Assembly (NCBI GenBank): GCA_030765555.1
Contig: JAVCCI010000086.1
Location: 1-7,916, forward strand
Reading direction: 5' to 3'
DNA: 7,916 nt
DNA from: Candidatus Kappaea frigidicola
GTDB taxonomy: Bacteria; Omnitrophota; Gorgyraeia; JAGLLT01
A program made the translations under genes and the position numbers. Of this stretch, positions 1 through 6,218 are shown one piece after another; positions within the stretch are counted from its first letter, which is position 1; the number at the start of each line of letters is the position of its first letter. The notes under the pieces were generated by a model. The model saw only the letters and a list, made by a program, of their open reading frames with translations. It ran no database searches and was not told the DNA's origin.

Positions 1-18
1 GGGGAAGCCACGGGCGCA
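1..18. repeat. Truncated copy of the tRNA-spacer hairpin repeat (right arm only)
   Basis: The first 18 bases match 315-332 at 17 of 18 positions (one C/T difference), and both copies are followed within a few bases by an AATAAATT stretch. At 315-332 this sequence is the right arm of a long imperfect hairpin in the tRNA-Pro/tRNA-Arg spacer. The window starts inside the element, so the left arm, if present, lies outside. On the minus strand it reads GCGCCCGTGGC followed by TTCCCC. It resembles the 5' end of tRNA-Arg but does not continue into a D-arm, so it is not the start of a further tRNA. It lies about 60 nt downstream of tRNA-His. That it is a repeat copy is directly visible; its extent is inference. 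Confidence 0.5.
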
Positions 19-77
19 GGAAAATAAATTCAACGAGCTCCAACAAGTAACGCATCAAAATATACTTTTATTATAAG

Positions 78-155
78 TGGGGTGAGTGAGGGGATTTGAA
101 CCCCCGGCCTCCGGAGCCACAGTCCAGCGCTCTAACCAACTGAGCTACACCCACC
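78..155 (-). tRNA. tRNA-His (anticodon GTG)
   Basis: The minus strand folds as a complete cloverleaf. The acceptor stem is GTGGGTG/CACTCAC with one G-T wobble. The D arm is GCTC/GAGC, the anticodon stem is CTGGA/TCCGG with loop CTGTGGC (anticodon at 118-120), and the T arm is GGGGG-TTCAAAT-CCCCT. The histidine identity is confirmed by an encoded extra G at position -1 (base 155) opposite discriminator C73 (base 81), the hallmark recognised by HisRS. The CCA end is encoded (78-80). It is the last tRNA of the Pro-Arg-His operon, 13 nt after tRNA-Arg. No clear intrinsic terminator is visible in the 77 nt downstream. Confidence 0.97.
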
Positions 156-168
156 GAATTTTTGTTAA

Positions 169-245
169 TGGCGCGCCCGGACCGATTCGAACGGTCGACC
201 CTCTGCTTAGAAGGCAGATGCTCTATCCAGCTGAGCTACGGGCGC
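169..245 (-). tRNA. tRNA-Arg (anticodon TCT)
   Basis: Complete cloverleaf on the minus strand. The acceptor is GCGCCCG/CGGGCGC (all Watson-Crick), the D arm is GCTC/GAGC, and the anticodon stem is TCTGC/GCAGA with loop CTTCTAA (anticodon at 209-211). The variable loop has 5 nt, the T arm is GACCG-TTCGAAT-CGGTC, the discriminator is G, and CCA is encoded (169-171). It reads AGA (and possibly AGG) codons. It lies 96 nt downstream of tRNA-Pro and 13 nt upstream of tRNA-His in one operon. Its first 12 nt plus the two bases before them (234-247) are repeated exactly at 320-333 in the upstream spacer as part of a hairpin element. Confidence 0.97.
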
Positions 246-267
246 ATCAATAAACTTTCTACATCAG

Positions 268-333
268 CCGTAGCGACTCGTCCTCCACAGCTGAAAACTA
301 ATAATTTCAGCAAGGGGGAAGCTACGGGCGCAT
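268..333 (-). repeat. Long imperfect hairpin (REP-like) in the tRNA-Pro/tRNA-Arg spacer, tRNA-Arg 5'-end mimic
   Basis: Three nested stems are visible. The outer stem pairs CCGTAGC (268-274) with GCTACGG (321-327). The middle stem pairs TCCTCC (281-286) with GGGGGA (314-319), with one T-G wobble on the plus strand that becomes a C-A mismatch on the minus strand. The inner stem pairs GCTGAAA (290-296) with TTTCAGC (305-311) around an 8-nt loop. That gives about 20 paired positions over 60 nt. The right arm continues into GGGCGCAT, making 320-333 identical over 14 nt to the 5' edge of tRNA-Arg (234-247). No T-tract follows on either strand, so it is not an ordinary intrinsic terminator. As it lies inside the tRNA operon it would be transcribed and could act as a processing or stability element; alternatively it is a dispersed palindromic repeat. 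Structure is seen; function is inference. Confidence 0.6.
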
Positions 334-341
334 AAATAAAT

Positions 342-419
<78 letters not shown>

Positions 420-441
420 ACAACCCAATTTATAGCAACCA

Positions 442-470
442 ATTATAGCAATTGAGTCATTAAAAGTCAA
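442..470 (-). promoter_or_regulatory. Sigma-70-type promoter of the tRNA Pro-Arg-His operon
   Basis: On the minus strand TTGACT (465-470, 5 of 6 to consensus) is separated by exactly 17 nt from a perfect TATAAT (442-447). The predicted start near 435 would leave a leader of about 16 nt before tRNA-Pro, as expected for a tRNA operon. The rest of the 199-nt gap between tRNA-Pro and the next gene (420-618) is AT-rich and holds only this promoter and the terminator at 561-592. Confidence 0.8.
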
Positions 471-560
471 TAAAAATTGAATCAAAATGTGGAATAAAAT
501 TTATTGATAAAAAATGTTTTTAGAAACTGCATCATTTTCTTCACTTCAAGCTTCTTCAGC

Positions 561-592
561 AAAAAGGCGCATCATTGACTCAGATGCGCCTT
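561..592 (-). terminator. Intrinsic terminator of the GH26-CBM operon
   Basis: On the minus strand AAGGCGCATC pairs perfectly with GATGCGCCTT (10 bp, 564-592) around a 9-nt loop and runs into a five-T tract (561-565). It begins 26 nt after the stop codon of the 202-residue protein, and its polarity matches that gene. It separates the two-gene secreted-enzyme unit from the tRNA operon promoter downstream. Confidence 0.9.
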
Positions 593-618
593 ATATAACA
601 AACTAAAAAATAAACCCT

Positions 619-1227
619 TTAGTTAACTATTTTTATATCGTCTAAATAAACAGTAAAAGAACTGTTTTTATCATAAGGTCTGACATCAATTTTCAGTTCT
701 TTTATCTCATCCCATTTCATACTATCTTTCTTCATGCTACTTGAATCCCAGTCCCAATACTGACCCTGATCTTTAAAAGCTGTCAAAGGTATACTTACTT
801 TTTTCCAGTCAGTAGTAATTGTCACATATTTAGGAGTTATAACAACGCCTGTTTCTGCCTTTGTACCATCGCTATCCTCAGCATCAAGAAGCATTACTTC
901 ACATTTTTCTCCACCATTTTCACCCTTAATCCAAAACTCTAACTTACCCGTTTTACGAACTGCTGAAATATCCATAAGAGCATAACCACCAACGGCTGCT
1001 CCAGCATAAGTATTAGGATCAAGTGTTACTTTTAAAGCTGTCTCACCTGCTTTTACAGGATTACTGACTTCCTCAATAGAACAAGTTCCTTCCGGATAAA
1101 CATAAGTATATTTACCATTTGCCTCAAAATTATCTGTATAAATATCGGCTACAACTTCTGCTTTAGCTACCGAAGAACACACAAGCAGAAAACTTACAAC
1201 TAAAAACAATAACGAAATCTTTTTCAC
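619..1227 (-). CDS. Secreted beta-sandwich protein, probable carbohydrate-binding module
   Basis: Predicted 202-residue exported protein. I chose the GTG at 1225-1227 because a GGAGG (1235-1239) sits 7 nt upstream and because it puts the signal peptide at the very N-terminus: Lys2-Lys3, a hydrophobic core at about 4-20, and an AKA/E cleavage site after residue 23. An in-frame ATG further upstream lies inside the preceding gene and would add 14 unlikely residues. The remaining ~180 residues look all-beta and have features of galactose-binding-like jelly-roll CBMs: an early DNFE segment, a GKLEFWIKG strand in the middle, WKKVSIPLTAF, and a closing VYLDDIKI strand. No catalytic motif is visible. 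It starts 14 nt after the stop of the GH26 gene, so the two are almost certainly co-transcribed, and it probably binds the same glycan. The exact CBM family is not assignable by eye. Confidence 0.75.
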   Translation of the reverse strand: MKKISLLFLVVSFLLVCSSVAKAEVVADIYTDNFEANGKYTYVYPEGTCSIEEVSNPVKAGETALKVTLDPNTYAGAAVGGYALMDISAVRKTGKLEFWIKGENGGEKCEVMLLDAEDSDGTKAETGVVITPKYVTITTDWKKVSIPLTAFKDQGQYWDWDSSSMKKDSMKWDEIKELKIDVRPYDKNSSFTVYLDDIKIVN

Positions 1228-1234
1228 TATCTTT

Positions 1235-1239
1235 CCTCC
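1235..1239 (-). promoter_or_regulatory. Ribosome binding site that fixes a GTG start
   Basis: GGAGG on the minus strand, 7 nt before the GTG at 1227 and just after the TAA stop of the GH26 gene (1242-1244). It is the best Shine-Dalgarno match among the genes here and decides the GTG start over upstream in-frame ATGs. Confidence 0.85.
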
Positions 1240-1241
1240 AT

Positions 1242-2933
1242 TTATTCTGAAAACAAAAGCCATCCCCACTGGCTTGGATCTTCATAAAAATCTTGATATC
1301 CCGAGAAAACCATCTGCGTCTCTCTTGTTTGTGTTTTGTCTGCATCATTTAAAGCAATGTTAAATTTTAACTTCATTCCATTTTGAGGAACAAAATTAAA
1401 TTCAGACCAAGGTATCTTTGCTTCATATATATAACCGCTAAATCCATCTTCTGCTTTTGAAACTTTAGATTCAATGGTATCAAAAGCTTTTTGAAGCTGC
1501 CAGCTCCAGTTACCTCCGCCTAAACGCATAGCTAAACAAAGCTGATAATCTGTTGCATCATAACTACTTCTTTCAGGATCAGATTCAGGATCAACTCCAA
1601 TAGCCATCTCAATGCCATCCCCATCCCAGATATTTTCTCTAGACTTAATATTCTTCAGGGGAGAATCATCTTTAACAATAGCAGCCAAATAGAGATAGCT
1701 TGAATCCCACATAAGATATATGCGGGCACTTAAATCTGAAACTCCTTGCCAATCATCATAGCCCATATCTATTTGACGTTCATCATCTAAAACAACTGGT
1801 TTTAAATGTGACCACTCACTTAAATCTCCATCTACAACTATATCACCACATACCTTACTAATCTCTATTTGAGGTAAATCTACCTGAGATCTTTTTATGC
1901 GAGATAATTGAGTTACTGCCCCTTCAGGCAATTTAAATTTTTTAATAAGCTTAGAAAAAGCATCTGGATTAGACCCATAATAAGGGTCTTTTATAACTTC
2001 CTTGAATGCTTCTAGGCTTTCAGGAGAAGATTCAACTCTCCAATCACATTCCTTATTAATATTAAACCAAACTATTGCTTTTAATTGAGGCATCTCTTCT
2101 TTAATAAGAGTGAAAGCATCCTTTATCCACTGAGCTTTATCTCCACCTCTTTGAGCTGAACCAAACTCTCCAATCATAATAGGTTTACTTGGATACAACT
2201 CTACAATTTCATCATACCTTTTTTTAAAGATACTTCTAAAGCTTGTCCAATGACTCCAATTTTGAGTATTGCCCCAATTATATCCATCCAATCCAATCCA
2301 ATCTACATACTCATCTCCCGGATAATAATTGGTGTAATAGTTCCATTTGGAATGTGGCACTTCAGTATCCATTGGACACCATATCCATATAGCATTATCT
2401 GCTCCAACTTCCTTAAATATATCGTAAATATGTTTATATGCAGCAACAAATTTTTTAGGATCCTTATCATTTTGATAACCACTCCAAGGATACCAGTTGC
2501 CATTCATTTCATGGCCCACTCTTAAAAAGAAGGGATATTTAAACTCTTTGGCACTCTGAGCCCATTGTTCAATATAGCTATCCCACTCGCCATTAAGAAT
2601 ATTGTCTAAATACAGAACATCTTCTCCAATAATCCATGGCTCCCACGTAACATGCGGAATTGCTCCATATTCAACTATATTTAAACAATCACTAGTGGGG
2701 AAATTACCCCGCCAGTCCATATAAAACATTATCATAGCTGCTTTTTTCCCAGTTTCCACTTCAAATTTATTAGTTCTATAAATGTTAACCGGGCGATTAC
2801 TCATAAAAACACCATACATACATTCAGCATCAGGCTCAGATGGCTTAGAAGACATAGCCACAGCGTTTACAGTGACACAACAAACAAAGAATACAAAACA
2901 TAAAAACGTGTTTATATATTTAATATTTTTCAT
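1242..2933 (-). CDS. Secreted glycoside hydrolase family 26 enzyme with C-terminal CBM9-like domain
   Basis: Predicted 563-residue exported retaining beta-glycanase. Residues 1-26 form a signal peptide (Lys2, hydrophobic core 9-22, AVA at the end). The catalytic (beta/alpha)8 domain spans about 40-320. HEMNGNWYPW at 141-150 holds the GH26 acid/base Glu142, and IGEFGS at 254-259 holds the nucleophile Glu256; TWEPW (96-100) and IWIWCP (182-187) are further family signatures. GH26 includes beta-1,4-mannanases, mixed-linkage glucanases and beta-1,3-xylanases, so mannanase is likely but not proven. Residues 358-563 resemble CBM9/DOMON-like sugar-binding modules: VDGDLSEW at 367-374, a strand at 403-420, WDGDGIEMAIG at 436-446. 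I chose the ATG at 2933 because it begins the signal peptide; the upstream in-frame ATG at 3017 would bury it behind 28 residues. There is no Shine-Dalgarno, and the -10 box ends only 9 nt before the ATG. It is first gene of a two-gene operon. Confidence 0.88.
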   Translation of the reverse strand: MKNIKYINTFLCFVFFVCCVTVNAVAMSSKPSEPDAECMYGVFMSNRPVNIYRTNKFEVETGKKAAMIMFYMDWRGNFPTSDCLNIVEYGAIPHVTWEPWIIGEDVLYLDNILNGEWDSYIEQWAQSAKEFKYPFFLRVGHEMNGNWYPWSGYQNDKDPKKFVAAYKHIYDIFKEVGADNAIWIWCPMDTEVPHSKWNYYTNYYPGDEYVDWIGLDGYNWGNTQNWSHWTSFRSIFKKRYDEIVELYPSKPIMIGEFGSAQRGGDKAQWIKDAFTLIKEEMPQLKAIVWFNINKECDWRVESSPESLEAFKEVIKDPYYGSNPDAFSKLIKKFKLPEGAVTQLSRIKRSQVDLPQIEISKVCGDIVVDGDLSEWSHLKPVVLDDERQIDMGYDDWQGVSDLSARIYLMWDSSYLYLAAIVKDDSPLKNIKSRENIWDGDGIEMAIGVDPESDPERSSYDATDYQLCLAMRLGGGNWSWQLQKAFDTIESKVSKAEDGFSGYIYEAKIPWSEFNFVPQNGMKLKFNIALNDADKTQTRETQMVFSGYQDFYEDPSQWGWLLFSE

Positions 2934-2942
2934 AGCGATATA

Positions 2943-2971
2943 ATTATACCTAATAATTTTTTGATTTACAA
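2943..2971 (-). promoter_or_regulatory. Probable promoter of the GH26 operon, near-leaderless
   Basis: On the minus strand TTGTAA (2966-2971) is 17 nt from a perfect TATAAT (2943-2948). The start codon begins at 2933, so transcription starting about 7 nt beyond the -10 box would leave a leader of only 2-4 nt. A perfect TTGACA also exists upstream (2994-2999), but with 17-nt spacing its -10 would be the poor ATTACT (2971-2976). That is a weaker alternative giving a leader of about 35 nt. Confidence 0.6.
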
Positions 2972-3072
2972 GTAATTTTGAATAATCAGCAACTGTCAAA
3001 TTTAGGGAAAAGTACATTTAGCAAGTAATTTTATTTTTACGAAATACCAAAAAAATAATAACTAAAAAAGAA

Positions 3073-3087
3073 ACTTGCACCGCAAGT
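3073..3087. promoter_or_regulatory. Short perfect palindrome overlapping the AsmA-gene promoter (candidate operator)
   Basis: ACTTGC (3073-3078) and GCAAGT (3082-3087) are perfect inverted repeats separated by ACC. The left arm contains the candidate -35 hexamer of the plus-strand gene. A dimeric repressor site is possible. A small hairpin or chance in AT-rich DNA are alternatives, since GCAAGTAA also turns up inside coding sequence elsewhere in the window. Confidence 0.3.
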
Positions 3088-3103
3088 AAATAACAGGTAA
3101 AAT
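3075..3103 (+). promoter_or_regulatory. Candidate promoter for the AsmA-like gene
   Basis: TTGCAC (3075-3080, 3 of 6 to consensus) is 17 nt from TAAAAT (3098-3103, 5 of 6). A start near 3110 would give a leader of about 23 nt before the ATG at 3133. The -35 match is weak. The 199-nt divergent region (2934-3132) holds no other good candidate on this strand. Confidence 0.4.
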
Positions 3104-3132
3104 TATGAACAAATAAGGAAATTGTTTTCACT

Positions 3133-5619
3133 ATGAAGAAAATAATAAAAGTAGTACTTCTTTTTCTAATAATATTAGTCATAGGTTACTTCCTATTAAA
3201 TAATTACTTGCTTCCTTATAAAGCTAAGGATTTAATCACTGACAAACTTTCTGAATCACTGAAGAGAGATGTAAAGATTGAGAAACTAACTTACTCCCTT
3301 AAGGATGGTATTGTTTTAAATAATTTTGTAGTTTCCTCCAAAGAAACCAATGCTGACCAACCTTTTTTATCTTCTAATAAAGTAAACTTCAATGTTCTAA
3401 TTTTGCCACTTATAATTCAACGCAAATTAATTATTACACATCTCAATGTTAACAATCCCCAAATCATAATAAATAAGCTACCCAATGCAACATTCAATAT
3501 CAGCGATATTCTCAAGCCTTCAGGAAAACCAACCTCTAAAAAAGGTTCATTTCTAATAACTAGTGCTGATATTAAAAATGGCTCTCTATCATATTATGAT
3601 TACAGCCGTGAAAATATGTACCATCAAAAGATAGATAAAATAAATTTTTATTACGGCTATTTACCTCCGGCATCTATTCGATATAAATTATCTTTTAACT
3701 TACCTGAAAAAGATTCCAGCTGCCTTTTAAAAGGAACTTACGATATCAAGACAAAAGAATTATATTTATCAGGAAATACCAACAACTTCCCTTTACATGA
3801 AATAAACCTTGCTGCAGGGCTACCGATAAAATATAAATCATTAGAAGGTGCTGCATCGTCAAATATTAACGCTACTATGGACAACCAAAAAAAACTTAAT
3901 ATTGATATTACTGGAAGCTTGAACGATTTAAATTTAGACAAAACATCTTATCAGATTAAAGGTAAAACTGATGTTTCTATCAGCATAGTTTATGATTTAG
4001 ATAAAAAAGAACTTTCAAATATCTCTGGCGACATAAGGCCAGACAACCTCTCAATAGAAGGCCTTCCCTATGTTAACTCTTTCTCAGAAATGACTGGAAA
4101 AGCTAAATTTGACACTGAAAAAATCACTATTGAAGAAGTAAATGGAAATTTACTTGGTTGCCCCACAACCTTAAAGGGCGTTGTAAATTTGAAAGATCTA
4201 TATTTGAAGATAGATGCAAAAAGTGATTTGCAACTTGAGAAAGCAATTGAGATATTACCAAAAACCAATAGAGAAAAATTTAAAAATCTTAAACTGACTG
4301 GTAAAACTTATGCATCTATTAATATCAACGGCAGCCTAAAACAGATGATTTCCTTAGATATAACAGGGGATATATCTTTGTCTGATGTTTCAGTTCAAGG
4401 AGCTAATTCAAAATTCAATATTTCTTCAGCGAGTGGAAAAATATTTTTATCGAAAGATAAAGCCGAAATTAATAATATTAGTTTTGATTTTCTAGATGAC
4501 ACGTATAAATTAAATGCTGTTTTAAACAATTTTAAAAATCCCGTATTGGATTTTAAAATTATTTCAGACAATTTCTTTGGTGCTGGTATAATATCGGTCG
4601 TTGATTCAAATGCACATATAGATAAAATTAAAGGAAACTATTACACTCACACTTATGAGCTAACAGGTGATATAGAAAATATTTCAGACCCTAATCTTAC
4701 CCTGTATGGAGATATTATCCTGGATACGGCTAACCTTGATAAATTAGCGCTCTCAAATGCCAAAGGAATATCTAATTTAGATTTAAAAGGTAAACTCCCA
4801 GGCAACTTTCACTTTCAGGGTAAACTTGCTAAGTGGAAAGAAGCTGCGGCAGGCTTAAAAGCTAACACTAGCAAGCTTCAGGTAAAGGGTTTGAACTTAA
4901 CAGATATATATATTAATGCAACGATGCAAGCTGGAAATGTTATATTGAAAAATTTTACTTTTGCAACTTATGACGGCATCTTTGCTATGACAGGCGATAT
5001 GGCTCTACTAAAACAGAATATACCTTACACAGCAAATGTCATTTTAAAAGACTTGAATCTAGAAAAACTTGTTGGGGACACTAAATTAAAAGATAAGGAA
5101 ATCAAGGGTATAGCCTATCTGAAAATGCAACTCAAAAATCCTTATAAAGATATAAGTGGTATAACTGGTGAGGGCAGAATGGTAATCGCTGATGGTCATC
5201 TTATGCAACTACCTGTTCTTGACACCATGGCAAAACTACTAGGTATTTCTATGGAAGAAAAGGTAACCTTCAAAGAAGCTTATGCTGACTTCATTATTAA
5301 AAATCAAACTATAAGTAGCGAAAATATTACACTCATTAGCGAAGGCTTTGAACTAAAATCACAAGGATCACTGGACTTTAAAGGAAATATTAGCTTTTTA
5401 TCAAATGCAGAATTTTCAAAGGAAAAATATGAAGAATTAAATGCAAGCCAGCAGGTTCTTTCAATGATATTCAACTTTACCAATAGATATATAACGCGCA
5501 TCCGTTCAACGGGCCCCATAGGAAACGTACAACATAAATTAGAGCCTGCCTCAGCAGACGAGCTTCTCTTAGAAGGAATAAAAGGACTTAAAGGTATTGG
5601 AGATCTTTTAGGACTTTAG
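3133..5619 (+). CDS. AsmA-family envelope protein (bridge-like lipid-transfer superfamily)
   Basis: An 828-residue protein with a single N-terminal membrane anchor (residues 4-24, after MKK) and a long periplasmic part built mostly of short alternating beta strands, the pattern of the AsmA/TamB/YhdP superfamily. The start of the family domain is visible after the anchor, where a DLITDKLSESLKRDVKIEKL segment (33-52) resembles the opening of AsmA proteins. The C-terminal AsmA-like region lies at about 590-760, including GEGRMVIADGHL (679-690) and GSLDFKGNISF (745-755). Characterised relatives move phospholipids between inner and outer membranes or affect outer-membrane protein assembly; which role applies here is unknown. 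Known AsmA is about 617 residues, so this is a larger member. The start follows a weak AAGGA about 13 nt upstream. It is divergent from the GH26 operon, and its TAG overlaps the TAA of rdgB by 4 nt tail-to-tail. Confidence 0.8.
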   Translation: MKKIIKVVLLFLIILVIGYFLLNNYLLPYKAKDLITDKLSESLKRDVKIEKLTYSLKDGIVLNNFVVSSKETNADQPFLSSNKVNFNVLILPLIIQRKLIITHLNVNNPQIIINKLPNATFNISDILKPSGKPTSKKGSFLITSADIKNGSLSYYDYSRENMYHQKIDKINFYYGYLPPASIRYKLSFNLPEKDSSCLLKGTYDIKTKELYLSGNTNNFPLHEINLAAGLPIKYKSLEGAASSNINATMDNQKKLNIDITGSLNDLNLDKTSYQIKGKTDVSISIVYDLDKKELSNISGDIRPDNLSIEGLPYVNSFSEMTGKAKFDTEKITIEEVNGNLLGCPTTLKGVVNLKDLYLKIDAKSDLQLEKAIEILPKTNREKFKNLKLTGKTYASININGSLKQMISLDITGDISLSDVSVQGANSKFNISSASGKIFLSKDKAEINNISFDFLDDTYKLNAVLNNFKNPVLDFKIISDNFFGAGIISVVDSNAHIDKIKGNYYTHTYELTGDIENISDPNLTLYGDIILDTANLDKLALSNAKGISNLDLKGKLPGNFHFQGKLAKWKEAAAGLKANTSKLQVKGLNLTDIYINATMQAGNVILKNFTFATYDGIFAMTGDMALLKQNIPYTANVILKDLNLEKLVGDTKLKDKEIKGIAYLKMQLKNPYKDISGITGEGRMVIADGHLMQLPVLDTMAKLLGISMEEKVTFKEAYADFIIKNQTISSENITLISEGFELKSQGSLDFKGNISFLSNAEFSKEKYEELNASQQVLSMIFNFTNRYITRIRSTGPIGNVQHKLEPASADELLLEGIKGLKGIGDLLGL

Positions 5620-6218
5620 AAGAAATTCTTTTTCTTTATAATTTCAGCCATTTTATTAAAAGCTATCGCTCGGTGACTTATTTTATCTTTAACTTCTGCA
5701 CCAAGCTCTGAAAAGGTCTTATCGTATCCCTTAGGAATAAACACAGGATCATATCCAAAACCATACTCTCCTGCGGGACTAAAGGTAATCATCCCTTCAC
5801 ATGTTCCCTCTGCCGTAGCCAAAACATTATCATTTTGAGCTAAGACTACTAGGCATTTAAAACGAGCTGTTCTTTTGTCTGGCGGCACACCATCTAAAAC
5901 ATCAATTAATTTAGAAATATTCTTGCTATCATCCTGTTCTTCTCCAGCATATCTGGCAGACTGCACTCCTGGCCGGCCATCCAATACATCAATTTCTAGG
6001 CCAGAATCATCTGCTAGAGCTAGTATTCCAGTAAATTTTGAATACTCAATTGCTTTTTTAGCCGCATTTTCAATAAAAGATTCCTTATCTTCAATTACTT
6101 CCGGAGCATTCTCATAATCATCAAGATTCTTTAGAGTGATCTCTAAACCGACAAGTAATTTACTGATTTCTATAAGCTTGTGCTTGTTTTTTGTAGCAAC
6201 AAGAATTTCTTTTGACAT
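5616..6218 (-). CDS. rdgB: dITP/XTP pyrophosphatase (RdgB/HAM1 family)
   Basis: Complete 200-residue protein, close to the E. coli length of 197. It hydrolyses dITP, ITP and XTP to monophosphates plus pyrophosphate in the cytoplasm, preventing deaminated purines entering DNA and RNA. Family motifs are all present in order: ATKNKHK nucleotide-binding segment (8-14), ADDSGL with the catalytic Asp pair (Asp70, Asp71), SARYAG (87-92), FGYDPVF (154-160), and the substrate-binding SHR (181-183). The start ATG overlaps the rph stop by one base (TAATG) and no good Shine-Dalgarno precedes it, which points to termination-reinitiation coupling with rph. The rph-rdgB order is a common bacterial pairing. 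The 3' end overlaps the convergent AsmA gene by 4 nt, and I see no terminator after it. Confidence 0.96.
   Translation of the reverse strand: MSKEILVATKNKHKLIEISKLLVGLEITLKNLDDYENAPEVIEDKESFIENAAKKAIEYSKFTGILALADDSGLEIDVLDGRPGVQSARYAGEEQDDSKNISKLIDVLDGVPPDKRTARFKCLVVLAQNDNVLATAEGTCEGMITFSPAGEYGFGYDPVFIPKGYDKTFSELGAEVKDKISHRAIAFNKMAEIIKKKNFF

Noticed and set aside
1..60. A fourth tRNA starting with GCGCCCG on the minus strand
   Set aside because: After GCGCCCGTGGC the sequence continues TTCCCC rather than a D-arm, matching the hairpin repeat instead.
2250..2525. 91-codon open frame on the plus strand
   Set aside because: It lies antisense within the catalytic domain of the GH26 gene, whose motifs are intact; it is a shadow frame, as are the other short frames inside the GH26, AsmA and rdgB genes.
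2969..3089. Three CAAGTAA repeats in the divergent spacer as a regulator-binding array
   Set aside because: The same heptamer also occurs inside coding sequence near 6152 and 7720, so in this AT-rich DNA it is not specific enough.
420..3132. Genomic island inserted at the tRNA genes
   Set aside because: Integrases use tRNA 3' ends, and these face position 1, away from the GH26 operon. No integrase or direct repeat of a tRNA 3' end is present on the GH26 side.
5620..5645. AsmA-gene terminator in the T-rich stretch after its stop
   Set aside because: The only inverted repeat (AAGAA/TTCTT) is too short, with a one-base loop and no GC; it also lies within rdgB coding sequence.
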